From positions 1-64,000 of the forward strand of contig NZ_JAFLVT010000002.1 of NCBI RefSeq assembly GCF_017316025.1: 64,000 nt of DNA, given 5' to 3'. A program made the position numbers and the translations under genes. The notes beneath the pieces are model-generated. The model made no database searches, was not told the origin of the DNA, and saw only the letters and a program-made list of their open reading frames with translations. Every line of letters starts with the position of its first letter. Positions within the stretch are counted from its first letter, which is position 1. This DNA is from Candidatus Enterococcus myersii. GTDB lineage: Bacteria; Bacillota; Bacilli; Lactobacillales; Enterococcaceae. Positions 25,054 through 34,235 of this stretch are shown one piece after another.

Positions 25054-26967
25054 ATGAAAATCAAAACAAAACTATTTGGTGCATTGGCTACATTAGCACT
25101 AGTATTACCGTTGGGATTAGGAATGGGCAAAACAGTACAGGCTGCTGATGATGATGTGTCTAACAATGATAATGTAAATTTACACGTTTATAAAGTTGAA
25201 GATAATGGAAGAACCATTACGAATAATGGTGACCAAATCAGCAATAGTGATGAATTGAAACCTATTTCTGGTGTTACATTTACTCTTTACGATGTAACGA
25301 GTATTGAATCAGAGGATTTGGAAATATTATTAAAGGATAAAAATAGTACTGAGTATAAATCTAAATTTGAAGATTTGAAGATTAGTGAAGTTAACTCGGG
25401 AGTGACAAATTCAGATGGTTTAGTTGATTTTAAGGGTATTGCTAAGAGAGGTACTATACAAAATTCAGAATCTGAAACTAAAAATGTTTATAAAAAGTAT
25501 TTATTAGTTGAAACAGCTAAGCCCGAATATGTAACAGAAACTGCTCAAAATTTATTGATTCAATTTCCCGTATATCAAATAAAGGATGGTAAATTTACTA
25601 ACGAAGAACTAAACGACATTTATCTATATTTTAAAAATAAGGTTTTCGGTGAATCACCTTCCTTTAAAAAAGTTTCGGTAACGGGAAATGAAACTAAAGG
25701 TGACGGCATTGAAGGTGCGCAGTTTATTTTATGGCGTGAAGTTAATGGTGGTAAAGAATATTTGAAACCATTAAATGACGGAGAAACAACGGGGAATATT
25801 TCTTGGAGTACAGACGAAAAAGATGCATATAAAATTACTTCAGGGAAAGATGGAAGTGTCTCAGTTGCCAGTGAAAATGACAATTACAAACTACCAGTAG
25901 GAACATATTATTTTAAAGAAGTAGCAACTCCAGATGACAAAAAATATGTATTGCCAAAAGAAGATAAGTTGGTTACTGCTACTATAAGTGATACAGGTAT
26001 AACATATGAAGTTGCGCAAGGCTATAGAGGAGATGGAAATTCAGATAATACCCCAATAGTTACAAACGCACTACCATCTTTTAAAAAAACATTAAATAAT
26101 GAAAAGCCTTCATACGATTATGGGAAAACTTTTAGCTATAAGATCACAAACGAAATCCCTAAAACTATTGGAACAGATTATGAAAAATATATAATTTCTG
26201 ATAAGGCGGATACAGGGTTAATTCTTGACAAAGGTTCACTAAAAGTCGGGGATGATTTAGAAGAAAATAAAGACTACATCTTAAAAAATGATACTGACAA
26301 CAGTTTTTCTATCGATTTTGATATTAACCCACTGGAAAAGGGTCTTCAACTTTCCGATAAAGTAAAAAATCTATCAGGAAAAACATTGACTATAACGTAT
26401 GACATGAGTATTAAGAGTGGTGTAGTACCGGATAAACAACTTGGCAATGAAGCTACATTGGACTTTGGACATGAACCTAAAACAAGTGAAGCGACAAAAG
26501 TTACAACGTACGGGAAAAAATTTATAAAAATAGATGGGGATTCCAAAGAAGGATTAAAAGGATTAAAAGAGGCAGAATTTAAAATTAAAAATATATCTAA
26601 TAAATATCTTGTGGAAAATAAGGGTAAATACGATTGGAAAAATAAGGCAGATGCAGATGCAGATGGTGTTGTGGTACTAACTTCTGGTGATGATGGTTCT
26701 TTTGAGATTACAGGATTAGCTGAAGGAACGTATTATCTTGAAGAAACAAAAGCTCCTGACGGATATGTTAAATTACTAAATCCTGTAGAGTTTAAGGTTG
26801 GAAAAGATGCTTATACTCAGGTTGTAGATACTGTACCAAACAAACAAAAAGGTACTCTTCCTTCCACTGGTGGTAAAGGGATCTATGCTTTCATCGCAAT
26901 TGGTACGATTGCGGTAGTAGGTGCGGTAGTCTACTTTACACGCGGACGCAAACAAACTGAAGCGTAA
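25054..26967 (+). CDS. Major (backbone) pilin with LPXTG anchor
   Basis: 637 residues. Signal peptide ends near VQAAD (about residue 31). The pilin-motif position reads LYFKNK (about 191-196) in place of the usual YPKN. Several SpaA/Cna-B-like domains follow, the last with E-box YYLEETKAPDGYV, and the protein ends LPSTGG, a helix and RGRKQTEA. Third subunit gene directly before the class C sortase, as for backbone pilins of ebp/emp-like loci. Polymerisation would join the lysine of one subunit to the threonine of the next. Confidence 0.86.
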   Translation: MKIKTKLFGALATLALVLPLGLGMGKTVQAADDDVSNNDNVNLHVYKVEDNGRTITNNGDQISNSDELKPISGVTFTLYDVTSIESEDLEILLKDKNSTEYKSKFEDLKISEVNSGVTNSDGLVDFKGIAKRGTIQNSESETKNVYKKYLLVETAKPEYVTETAQNLLIQFPVYQIKDGKFTNEELNDIYLYFKNKVFGESPSFKKVSVTGNETKGDGIEGAQFILWREVNGGKEYLKPLNDGETTGNISWSTDEKDAYKITSGKDGSVSVASENDNYKLPVGTYYFKEVATPDDKKYVLPKEDKLVTATISDTGITYEVAQGYRGDGNSDNTPIVTNALPSFKKTLNNEKPSYDYGKTFSYKITNEIPKTIGTDYEKYIISDKADTGLILDKGSLKVGDDLEENKDYILKNDTDNSFSIDFDINPLEKGLQLSDKVKNLSGKTLTITYDMSIKSGVVPDKQLGNEATLDFGHEPKTSEATKVTTYGKKFIKIDGDSKEGLKGLKEAEFKIKNISNKYLVENKGKYDWKNKADADADGVVVLTSGDDGSFEITGLAEGTYYLEETKAPDGYVKLLNPVEFKVGKDAYTQVVDTVPNKQKGTLPSTGGKGIYAFIAIGTIAVVGAVVYFTRGRKQTEA

Positions 26968-26980
26968 ACGAACTGAACTG

Positions 26981-27012
26981 GGACAGAAGCCGCGTATGGC
27001 TTCTGTCCTGAT
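26981..27012 (+). terminator. Hairpin between backbone pilin and sortase genes
   Basis: GGACAGAAGCC and GGCTTCTGTCC form an 11-bp stem followed by TGATTTT, a weak T-tract. Probably a partial terminator that lowers sortase expression relative to pilins. Confidence 0.68.
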
Positions 27013-27032
27013 TTTGCTATAAGGAGCGTCTC

Positions 27033-28220
27033 ATGAAAAAAGCAGCGAAGAAGAAAACAACGAAAAAAAGAACGATTTTGGATATTTTGATGGTTTTGTT
27101 GCTGATTTTTGGTATTGGGGCGTTGTCTTATCCATTTATCAGTGACACGCTGAATACTTTTTTAGATCAGCAAATCATCAATTATTATCAAGCCAAAGCA
27201 AATGCCGAAAATGAAGAGGCGATGCAGGCGGCACAAGCCAAGATGGAACAGAAAAACAAAGAATTAGCGGAAAAAGGTAGCAATCCGGGGGCTGATCCCT
27301 GGTCTGATGCGACAAAGAAGAAAAAAGTGCCGAAAAATCCACCGAAAGACTATTATCAAACCCATACGATTGGCGTTATCAATATCCCTAAAATCAAAGT
27401 GAAGCTGCCAATTTTTGACACCACCAATGATTTATTTTTAGCAAAGGGAACTTCGCTATTGGAAGGGACTTCTTATCCAACGGGCGGCAAAAGTACCCAT
27501 GCTGTCATTTCGGGACATCGGGGGTTACCAGAAGCGAAGTTATTCACGGATTTACCAGAGCTAAAAAAAGGGGATCAATTCTACATTGAGATTAATAAAA
27601 AGATTCATGCTTATGAAGTGGATCAAATAAAAGTAGTAGAACCGACGAACACCGATTACTTGCAGATTGAAAAGGGCAAGGACTATGTCACGCTGTTAAC
27701 CTGTACGCCTTATATGATCAACAGTCACCGACTGTTAGTGCGGGGACATCGCATTGCCTATGTACCTAAAATGGCAGCCGAGCTGAAAAAAGCCGACCAC
27801 TATCAATTGTTGCGAATTATTAGAATTGTGGTCGGGGGAGTATTACTTATCGCACTTTTAGTCGCCGCAGTTATTAAGCATGCCAAAACATTAGCCATTG
27901 CCAAAAAGCGCTATTTGTTGGAATTCAACATATTGCAGAATCAAAAACCTTTAACCGGGGTGACTTTTGCGGTTTATGATCGTAAAGGAAAGCATCAAAT
28001 CAATCGTGATGGCAAACCGCTAAAAGCAACAAGTGATGAAGCAGGAATCATTCAAATTGAAGCGATGAAAGGTGGAAAATACGTTCTGAAATCGACTACG
28101 GGCAATTTGAAAATTCAAATTAAAAAAGTGACAGATGAGCGATTTACCCTGGTTACCAAAAAGAGTCCTTGGCAAAAGACAAATAATTATACTGTTGAAA
28201 ATAATCCAAATTTAAAATAA
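27033..28220 (+). CDS. srtC: Class C sortase (pilus polymerase) with extra C-terminal SpaA-like domain
   Basis: 395 residues; most class C sortases have about 280-300. N-terminal membrane helix (about 15-36), a charged helical stretch, lid motif DPW (88-90), catalytic His162 (ISGHRG), Cys224 (TLLTC) and Arg233, then a second membrane helix (about 262-281). Beyond it are about 114 residues, of which 296-365 look like a SpaA/Cna-B beta-sandwich (LTGVTFAVYDRKGK ... SDEAGIIQIEAMKGGKYVLKS). By normal topology this tail would be cytoplasmic, which is odd for such a domain. It joins pilin subunits by transpeptidation at the membrane. Confidence 0.9.
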   Translation: MKKAAKKKTTKKRTILDILMVLLLIFGIGALSYPFISDTLNTFLDQQIINYYQAKANAENEEAMQAAQAKMEQKNKELAEKGSNPGADPWSDATKKKKVPKNPPKDYYQTHTIGVINIPKIKVKLPIFDTTNDLFLAKGTSLLEGTSYPTGGKSTHAVISGHRGLPEAKLFTDLPELKKGDQFYIEINKKIHAYEVDQIKVVEPTNTDYLQIEKGKDYVTLLTCTPYMINSHRLLVRGHRIAYVPKMAAELKKADHYQLLRIIRIVVGGVLLIALLVAAVIKHAKTLAIAKKRYLLEFNILQNQKPLTGVTFAVYDRKGKHQINRDGKPLKATSDEAGIIQIEAMKGGKYVLKSTTGNLKIQIKKVTDERFTLVTKKSPWQKTNNYTVENNPNLK

Positions 28221-28319
28221 TTTAATTTATAATCTGACACATTTGAAGCTCTTTCATTGGGCAGTTGACCATATTTTTGCTACACTTGAAGAGTAGTAAA
28301 GAATAAGGAGGCTATATCA

Positions 28320-28508
28320 ATGGATAAAGATCAAGTTAAAGGTAAAGTAAATGAAACAGCAGGTAAGGCAACAGGTGATGATTCAAAAGAATTAAAAGGT
28401 AAGCTACAACAAGAAGCTGGCAAAATCAAAGAAAAAGCTGAAGATTTAAAAGATGATGTAGCTGGTGAAATCAACAAATTATTTGATAAAAAAGATAAAG
28501 AAAAATAA
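28320..28508 (+). CDS. CsbD family stress protein
   Basis: 62 residues, highly charged, with DKDQVKGKVNETAGKATGDD and a repeated ELKGKLQQEAGKIKEKAEDLKDD, typical of CsbD-like small proteins of general stress responses. No membrane segment. It has AAGGAGG upstream and its own terminator, so it is a single-gene unit. Molecular function is unknown for the family. Confidence 0.88.
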   Translation: MDKDQVKGKVNETAGKATGDDSKELKGKLQQEAGKIKEKAEDLKDDVAGEINKLFDKKDKEK

Positions 28509-28516
28509 ATTTTTGA

Positions 28517-28549
28517 CTTACAGGCTGCATGCAGTCTGTAAGTTTTTTT
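28517..28549 (+). terminator. Terminator after the CsbD gene
   Basis: CTTACAG-CTG and CAG-CTGTAAG stem around a CATG loop, then seven T residues. Confidence 0.85.
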
Positions 28550-28705
28550 ACATTTTACCTCGGATTGTTAAGAAAAACTCTGCTACTTTTAAAATTTGTA
28601 AGCATAATTTTATAGCTAACACATATTTTTGTACGCATACTCGCAATATTTAAGAGAAAATTTTATCTAGTCACACGTTTATGAATTTCTTAAAAAAAGT
28701 GGAAT

Positions 28706-28750
28706 TTGGTCTAGACTTTTGTTGCCTACATAAAAAAATGGTGCTATAAT
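28706..28750 (+). promoter_or_regulatory. nagB promoter with NagR/DasR-like operator
   Basis: TTGCCT (28722-28727), 17 bases, TATAAT (28745-28750). TTGGTCTAGACTTT (28706-28719) lies against the -35 box and resembles operators of GntR/HutC-type amino-sugar regulators (NagR, DasR: TGGTCTAGACCA). This suggests control by an N-acetylglucosamine regulator encoded elsewhere. Confidence 0.6.
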
Positions 28751-28788
28751 TGGGCTATACCAAACAAGCGTAGAAAGAGGTTATCAAA

Positions 28789-29490
28789 ATGGAAATTATC
28801 CGCGTAAAAGATGCCGCTGCTGGCGGAAAAAAAGCCTTTGAAATTATTCAACAAGCCATGAAAGATGGTATCCATACATTAGGTTTAGCAACTGGAAGTA
28901 CACCGATTACTTTGTATCAAGAAATGATGGCAAGTGATTTAGATTTTTCAGAAATGACTTCTGTTAATTTAGATGAGTATGTTGGTTTAGGTGGAGAAGA
29001 TAAGCAAAGTTACCGCTACTTCATGAATGAAAATTTATTTAATCAAAAACCATTCAAAGAAACGTTTGTTCCAAATGGTAAAGCAGAAGACTTAATTGCT
29101 GAATGCAAACGTTATGATGATGTAATTGCAACGCATCCAATTGATATCCAAATTTTAGGTATTGGTCGCAACGGTCATATCGGTTTTAACGAGCCAGGGA
29201 CACCACTAGATAGTAAAACATCAGTGGTTGATTTAACGGAGTCAACAATTGAAGCAAACAAACGTTTCTTCGATAAAATTGAAGATGTACCAACAAAAGC
29301 TGTCTCAATGGGAATTGGTTCTATTTTACAAGGTAAAAAAATGGTCTTAATGGCTTATGGTGAAGACAAAGCAGATGCGATTGCCGGCATGGTAAATGGT
29401 CCGGTTACAACAGATCTTCCTGCTTCTGCACTACAAAATCACGCAGATGTGGTCGTAATCGTCGATGATGCAGCTGCCAGCAAATTATAA
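28789..29490 (+). CDS. nagB: Glucosamine-6-phosphate deaminase
   Basis: 233 residues. [14 protein letters not shown] phosphate loop, VNLDEYVGL (Asp62), [16 protein letters not shown] (His130 and the catalytic Glu135) are all intact. It turns glucosamine-6-phosphate into fructose-6-phosphate and ammonia. It stands alone with its own promoter and a long terminator; nagA is not beside it. Length matches the short Gram-positive NagB, which lacks the allosteric tail of the E. coli enzyme. Confidence 0.95.
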   Translation: MEIIRVKDAAAGGKKAFEIIQQAMKDGIHTLGLATGSTPITLYQEMMASDLDFSEMTSVNLDEYVGLGGEDKQSYRYFMNENLFNQKPFKETFVPNGKAEDLIAECKRYDDVIATHPIDIQILGIGRNGHIGFNEPGTPLDSKTSVVDLTESTIEANKRFFDKIEDVPTKAVSMGIGSILQGKKMVLMAYGEDKADAIAGMVNGPVTTDLPASALQNHADVVVIVDDAAASKL

Positions 29491-29506
29491 TAAAAGCTAA
29501 TTAAAT

Positions 29507-29573
29507 AAAAGCACTTCATTAACTGTAAGGTACGTCATTGTGACGAATGCTTACTTAATGAAGTGCTTTTTTG
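29507..29573 (+). terminator. Long-hairpin terminator after nagB
   Basis: AAAAGCACTTCATTAA and TTAATGAAGTGCTTTT form a 16-bp stem. Inside are GTAAG/CTTAC and CGTCA/TGACG arms, giving one continuous hairpin of about 66 nt before the T-run. Confidence 0.85.
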
Positions 29574-29617
29574 TTAAAAGAATTATAAATTTTATGACTT
29601 ATAAATGTTCGAGATGG

Positions 29618-29830
29618 AGCTTTGTGCACCAGCTCTTTGCGACACTAAGTCAAAATCTTGAAAAATTTGAAGGACAATTTATCAAGATTCCATCTTAGTG
29701 CTTGAGAGCTAAGACGGTGCTCGCAGCTTTTCTAGTGATGTAGCTTTGTGCACCAGCTCTTTGCACACTAAGTCAAAATCTTGAGAAATTTGAAGGGCAA
29801 TTTAGCATAATTTCATTTTCCTGCTATTCT
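29618..29830. repeat. Tandem repeat, 124-bp unit, second copy truncated
   Basis: AGCTTTGTGCACCAGCTC occurs at 29618 and 29742, again 124 bases apart; one deleted base then shifts the second copy. Shared blocks are ACTAAGTCAAAATCTTGA and GAAGG-CAATTTA. The second copy loses similarity about 75 bases in and ends at the 3' end of the DUF92 gene. It is related to the repeats at 17280 and 60767. Confidence 0.85.
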
Positions 29831-29832
29831 TA

Positions 29833-30636
29833 TTAAATAAACATGGTTATAACTAAGACTGTAAAACCGGTAAGCAAATTAACAATATCGTTATCAATAA
29901 ATTTTAGTCCATGGACAAGCTGGCAGGGTTTATTGTGATGATATTCCTGCTCAGTTATTTGATGGCAAACAACGCAACGGTATTTACTTTGTAAAGCTGA
30001 ACCCAAAAGACTATCGACAAACATTCCCAATACACCAAGTAAAAATGGCTGCCAAAAAGTAGCAGGCTGGAAGCTGATTGGGGTAAATAGAAAAATGCCG
30101 CCAGCGTAAGTTGCCGCAATTAAAAAACTGCCACCAATTGCCGCAAAAGTTCCCAGCAAACTCACACCGCCTGATAAACCAGTGGCAACTTTTTTTAACG
30201 TTAGAATATTGTAAGGATCCCCTTTAGCTAACATGCCAATTTCAGAAGCCCAAGTGTCTGCAGAACTGACTGCGATCAGAGCTGTCATAATTTCTGACCA
30301 GTTAAAAGTCGCGGGAAAAAATTGTGCTAATAAGCCAGCAACAAGAACGGGCAGGCTATTAGCCAAAAGCTGTTTAGCATCTCGCTTGGCTCCTTTTTTG
30401 CCAATTGTATCGAATTGGTTACTAGCAACTTTTTTAATCGCATGGATGAAAATCGCACTGCCAAAGAATAGCCCTAGTAAAAGCCAAACAAATGGAGGCG
30501 TTAGCGCAGCTAAAAAAGTACCTAAAAAAATAAAAGCAAGATAACCTGAGAAAGTTAGATAATGGGCGATAAAAAGTACAAAACCAAGGAGCGCTGTGAA
30601 AATTAAGCCACCACAGGCTAAATACACTGTAATCAT
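29833..30636 (-). CDS. DUF92 family integral membrane protein
   Basis: 267 residues, with about seven hydrophobic segments. It contains AVSSADTWASEIGMLAKGDPYNILTLKKVATGLSGGVSLLGTFAAIGGS, the conserved block of the DUF92/TIGR00297 family. Some distant relatives act on prenyl alcohols, so a lipid substrate is conceivable, but the function here is unknown. The stop codon borders the upstream tandem repeat. Single gene. Confidence 0.82.
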   Translation of the reverse strand: MITVYLACGGLIFTALLGFVLFIAHYLTFSGYLAFIFLGTFLAALTPPFVWLLLGLFFGSAIFIHAIKKVASNQFDTIGKKGAKRDAKQLLANSLPVLVAGLLAQFFPATFNWSEIMTALIAVSSADTWASEIGMLAKGDPYNILTLKKVATGLSGGVSLLGTFAAIGGSFLIAATYAGGIFLFTPISFQPATFWQPFLLGVLGMFVDSLLGSALQSKYRCVVCHQITEQEYHHNKPCQLVHGLKFIDNDIVNLLTGFTVLVITMFI

Positions 30637-30766
30637 TTGACACCTCTTTTGTTAACGGAATTTACACCCTTTTAGTGTAACATAAGAGAAGTTAAAGGAA
30701 TGGTTCAGCCCAGAGATAGAAGATCAAAATCCTGATACATAGCAGTTCCTTTTTTTAAAATTTTGG

Positions 30767-30823
30767 CTTATTGTCGCAGCGAGTTAGTTCAAAAAGCTAG
30801 ACAGGGCTAAGCCGTTAGATCAA
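30767..30823. repeat. Repeat fragment related to the 11025 tandem repeat
   Basis: CTTATT-TCGCAG-GAG-TAGT followed by AAAAGCTAGACAGGGCTAAGCCG resembles the unit end and the truncated third start at 11273-11300 (AAAGCCAGACAGTGCTAAGCGG). A partial copy between the DUF92 and nrdF genes. Confidence 0.5.
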
Positions 30824-30852
30824 TCTTTTTCTGGTGGACAACTTATACTTCC

Positions 30853-30950
30853 TATAATAGACGAAAAAGGACCGCCAAATTATTTTCATTACATAATTGC
30901 CGTGAAATTCTAGCAATTGTAATAATCATAATTGTAGCGGTGCTTTTTTG
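30853..30950 (+). ncRNA. Candidate structured RNA: -10 box followed by a long imperfect hairpin and T-run
   Basis: TATAAT (30853-30858) is followed within six bases by a hairpin of about 85 nt: AAAAAG (30864-30869)/CTTTTT (30943-30948), CCGC (30872-30875)/GCGG (30937-30940), AATTAT (30878-30883)/ATAATT (30928-30933), AATTGC (30895-30900)/GCAATT (30913-30918). It ends in a T-run. No good -35 box is visible. It may be a terminator for leftward nrdF, a small RNA or a small palindromic element. Confidence 0.4.
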
Positions 30951-31016
30951 AACTAATTTGTTATGACACTAGTAGTAGTCAAAAGAAAAGGAAATTTGCG
31001 AAGTCTTTTTTTTTAC

Positions 31017-31976
31017 TTAAAGTCCAAAGTTATAGTCGTCATCTTCCATTGCTTCAACTTGACCTAATAAATAACCATTGCCGACTTGGGAGAAGAAGTC
31101 GTGATTGCTTGTCCCAGTTGAAATTCCGTTCATAACAATCGGGTTAACATCATCGGCAGTATCTGGGAAAAGCGGATCTTGTCCTAAATTCATCAATGCT
31201 TTATTGGCGTTGTAACGTAAGAAGGTTTTTACTTCTTCAGTCCAGCCGATTTCATCATATAATTCTTCGGTATAACGTTCTTCATTTTCATACAATTCAT
31301 ATAATAAATCATACATCCAATTTTTTAAGTTTTCTTGTTTGGTTTCATCCAGTTCGTTAAAACCTAATTGAAATTTATAGCCAATATACGTTCCGTGAAC
31401 AGATTCATCGCGGATAATCAATTTAATAATTTCAGCGACATTGGCCAATTTATTATTACCTAGATAATACAAAGGTGTATAAAAACCAGAGTAAAACAAG
31501 AATGTCTCCAAAAAGACACTGGCGATTTTCTTTTCCAAAGGTGTGCCGTTTTTATAAATTTCATTGATTCGTTCGGCCTTTTTTTGTAAATATGGATTCG
31601 TGTTGGTCCATTCAAATATTTCGTCAATTTCTGATTTTGTATTTAAGGTTGAAAAAATCGATGAGTAACTTTTGGCATGGACGGATTCCATAAATTGAAT
31701 ATTATTCAATACCGCTTCTTCATGGGGGGTACGGACATCTTTTCGTAATTGATCCATTCCGCTTTCAGATTGGACGGTATCTAATAAGGTCAACCCGCCA
31801 AAAACGTGGCCTACTGTTTGCTTTTCAAGTTCTGATAAGGTCCGCCAGTCATCCAAGTCGTTTGATAGCGGAATTCTGGTATCTAACCAAAATTGTTCGG
31901 TTAGTTTTTCCCAAGTGGATTTATCGATAATATCTTCAATTTCGTTCCAGTTAATGGCTTCATAATAAGTTGCCAT
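31017..31976 (-). CDS. nrdF: Class Ib ribonucleoside-diphosphate reductase, beta subunit
   Basis: 319 residues. WDTRIPLSNDLDDW-type N-terminus, the metal-ligand helices (NNIQFMESVHAKSYSSIF; IIRDESVHGTYIGYKFQ) and FFSQVGNGYLLGQVEAMEDDDYNF at the end fit NrdF. It carries the dimanganese or diiron tyrosyl radical that starts reduction of ribonucleotides by NrdE. Last gene of the leftward nrdHEF operon; a strong stem-loop lies between nrdE and nrdF. Confidence 0.96.
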   Translation of the reverse strand: MATYYEAINWNEIEDIIDKSTWEKLTEQFWLDTRIPLSNDLDDWRTLSELEKQTVGHVFGGLTLLDTVQSESGMDQLRKDVRTPHEEAVLNNIQFMESVHAKSYSSIFSTLNTKSEIDEIFEWTNTNPYLQKKAERINEIYKNGTPLEKKIASVFLETFLFYSGFYTPLYYLGNNKLANVAEIIKLIIRDESVHGTYIGYKFQLGFNELDETKQENLKNWMYDLLYELYENEERYTEELYDEIGWTEEVKTFLRYNANKALMNLGQDPLFPDTADDVNPIVMNGISTGTSNHDFFSQVGNGYLLGQVEAMEDDDYNFGL

Positions 31977-32001
31977 GATCTGCCTCCTAATCGTAATTGT
32001 T

Positions 32002-32036
32002 TTAACAGCTTGCTCGCAAAAAATGCAAGCTGTTAA
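32002..32036 (-). other. Stem-loop between nrdE and nrdF
   Basis: TTAACAGCTTGC and GCAAGCTGTTAA form a perfect 12-bp stem around an 11-base loop, with no T-run on the coding side. Probably an RNA-processing or stabilising element that adjusts nrdE and nrdF amounts, rather than a full terminator. Confidence 0.65.
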
Positions 32037-32072
32037 GACAAGCCCTTTATTTTTTTCACTTTTAATTAAGGG

Positions 32073-34235
32073 TTAAATGACACAACTTTCACATTGGTTG
32101 CTGCCGATTTCTTCTGCATCGTCGGTAAAGGTACGGACGTAATAAATCGATTTAATGCCTTTATGAAAAGCGTAGTGACGCAAAATATTCAAGTCACGGG
32201 TCGTTTGTTTGGTGGTTGCCGTTTTCCATTCATAAAGGCCCTTGGGAATGTCAGAACGCATAAACAGCGTTAAGCTCATACCTTGATCAATGTGTTGTTG
32301 GGCTGCGGCATAAACGTCGATAACTTTGCGCATATCCATATCATAAGCTGATGTGTAATAAGGTAGTGTCTCATTTGAGAGATAAGGCGCTGGATAGTAA
32401 ATTTTACCAATTTTCTTTTCTTGACGTTCTTCAATCATCCGAGTAATAGGATGTAAGCTGGCACTTGTGTCATTAATATAGGAAATAGAACCATTTGGCG
32501 CCACTGCTAAGCGGTTTTGATGATACAAGCCATCTTTTTGAATGGCTGCTTTTAATTTGGCCCAATCTTCACCTGTCGGAATGAAAATGCCGTCAAATAA
32601 TTCTTTCACCTTAGCAGATTGGGGGATATGATTTTCAGCAATATATTTATCAAAATAGCTGCCATCAGCATAGGCTGATTTTTCAAAGTTGTAAAAAGAT
32701 TGCTGGCGTTCTTTAGCAATTTTATTACTTTCGACTAAGGTCCAGTAATTTAACAACATAAAATAGATATCAGTAAATTCAACGGATTCCTTTGAACCGT
32801 AAACCAATTGATTTTTAGCAAAGAAAGTGTGCAAGCCCATGCCGCCTAGTCCAATTGTATGAGCTTGGTCATTTCCATGGGCAATGGAAGGGACTACATC
32901 GATATGAGAATTATCGGTTACAAAGGTTAGTGCGCGTGTCATAGCTCGGACTGATTTACCAAAATCAGGGCTAGCCATTAAGTTAACAATATTGGTTGAA
33001 CCTAAATTACAAGAGATGTCCGTACCTAAGACTTCATATTCTTGACGTCCATTTAAAACAGATGGAGTTTGGACTTGCAGTACTTCTGAACACAAATTGC
33101 TCATGATAATTTTGCCATCAATCGGATTTTCACGATTAGCTGTATCGATATTGACAATATAAGGATAGCCAGATTCTTGTTGTAATTTAGAAATTTCATT
33201 TTCCAATTCCCGCGCTTTGATTTTTTGCTTACGGATATTCGGATTTTTAACCAAGTTGTCGTATTCTGCAGTGATATCGATATAAGAGAAGGGAACGCCG
33301 TATTCTTTTTCGACACTGTAAGGGCTAAATAAATACATATCTTCGTTGTTACGGGTTAACTCGTAAAATTTATCGGGAACTAATACACCTAGGGATAAAG
33401 TTTTCACACGGATTTTTTCATCGGCGTTTTCTTTTTTTGCCGATAAGAAAGCCATAATATCCGGATGGAAGACATTTAAGTAAACTACCCCTGCACCTTG
33501 TCGTTGCCCCAATTGGTTCGAGTAGCTAAAGGAATCTTCAAATAATTTCATAACCGGCATCACACCACTTGCAGCACCCTCATAGCCTTTAATTGGCGCT
33601 CCGGCTTCCCGCAAGTTGGATAATGTAATCCCGACTCCTCCGCCAATTCGAGAAAGTTGCAATGCAGAATTTAAGCCGCGGCCGATTGAATTCATATCAT
33701 CGGTAATTTGAATTAGAAAACAAGACACTAATTCTCCTCGGCGTTTGCGTCCTGCGTTCAAAAAAGAAGGCGTTGCGGGTTGATAACGTTGATGAATCAT
33801 TTCATCGGCTAAAGTTAACGCCAACTCTTCATCGCCAGCAGCAAAATACAAGGCGTTAATTGCGACGCGATCCTCGTAATTTTCTAAATAAAAAGCACCA
33901 TCATTGGTTTTTAAGGCATATTGCGAATAAAATTTATAGGCTGCCATAAACGATTTGAAGGTGAAGTTTTGGGCTAATAAAAAGTCGTATAATTTTGTAA
34001 TAAATGCAGCAGAATAATGTGTTAGAAACTCTGCTTCCAAATAATCTTGCGCTACAAGATATTCCAGTTTTTCATTAAATGTAGCGAATTGCTTGGTATT
34101 TGGTAACACATTTTCCTTGAAAAAAGCTTGCAGAGCTTCTTGATCTTTGTTTAATGGAATTTGACCATTAACAGGGCGATTGATTTCGTTATTTAGTTTG
34201 TAGTAACTAACATCTTTTAACTCTTTTAAACTCAT
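32073..34235 (-). CDS. nrdE: Class Ib ribonucleoside-diphosphate reductase, alpha subunit
   Basis: 720 residues, full length. NGQIPLNKDQEAL near the start, the substrate-site region PATPSFLNAGRKRRGELVSCFL, SNLCSEVLQ, LGSTNIVNLM and the C-terminal redox pair in NQCESCVI are hallmark NrdE sequences. It reduces ribonucleoside diphosphates with electrons from NrdH. The ATG at 34235 matches homologues, yet the bases before it (GTTGGTCCTTCC) hold no Shine-Dalgarno site, unlike nearly every other gene here. Confidence 0.96.
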   Translation of the reverse strand: MSLKELKDVSYYKLNNEINRPVNGQIPLNKDQEALQAFFKENVLPNTKQFATFNEKLEYLVAQDYLEAEFLTHYSAAFITKLYDFLLAQNFTFKSFMAAYKFYSQYALKTNDGAFYLENYEDRVAINALYFAAGDEELALTLADEMIHQRYQPATPSFLNAGRKRRGELVSCFLIQITDDMNSIGRGLNSALQLSRIGGGVGITLSNLREAGAPIKGYEGAASGVMPVMKLFEDSFSYSNQLGQRQGAGVVYLNVFHPDIMAFLSAKKENADEKIRVKTLSLGVLVPDKFYELTRNNEDMYLFSPYSVEKEYGVPFSYIDITAEYDNLVKNPNIRKQKIKARELENEISKLQQESGYPYIVNIDTANRENPIDGKIIMSNLCSEVLQVQTPSVLNGRQEYEVLGTDISCNLGSTNIVNLMASPDFGKSVRAMTRALTFVTDNSHIDVVPSIAHGNDQAHTIGLGGMGLHTFFAKNQLVYGSKESVEFTDIYFMLLNYWTLVESNKIAKERQQSFYNFEKSAYADGSYFDKYIAENHIPQSAKVKELFDGIFIPTGEDWAKLKAAIQKDGLYHQNRLAVAPNGSISYINDTSASLHPITRMIEERQEKKIGKIYYPAPYLSNETLPYYTSAYDMDMRKVIDVYAAAQQHIDQGMSLTLFMRSDIPKGLYEWKTATTKQTTRDLNILRHYAFHKGIKSIYYVRTFTDDAEEIGSNQCESCVI

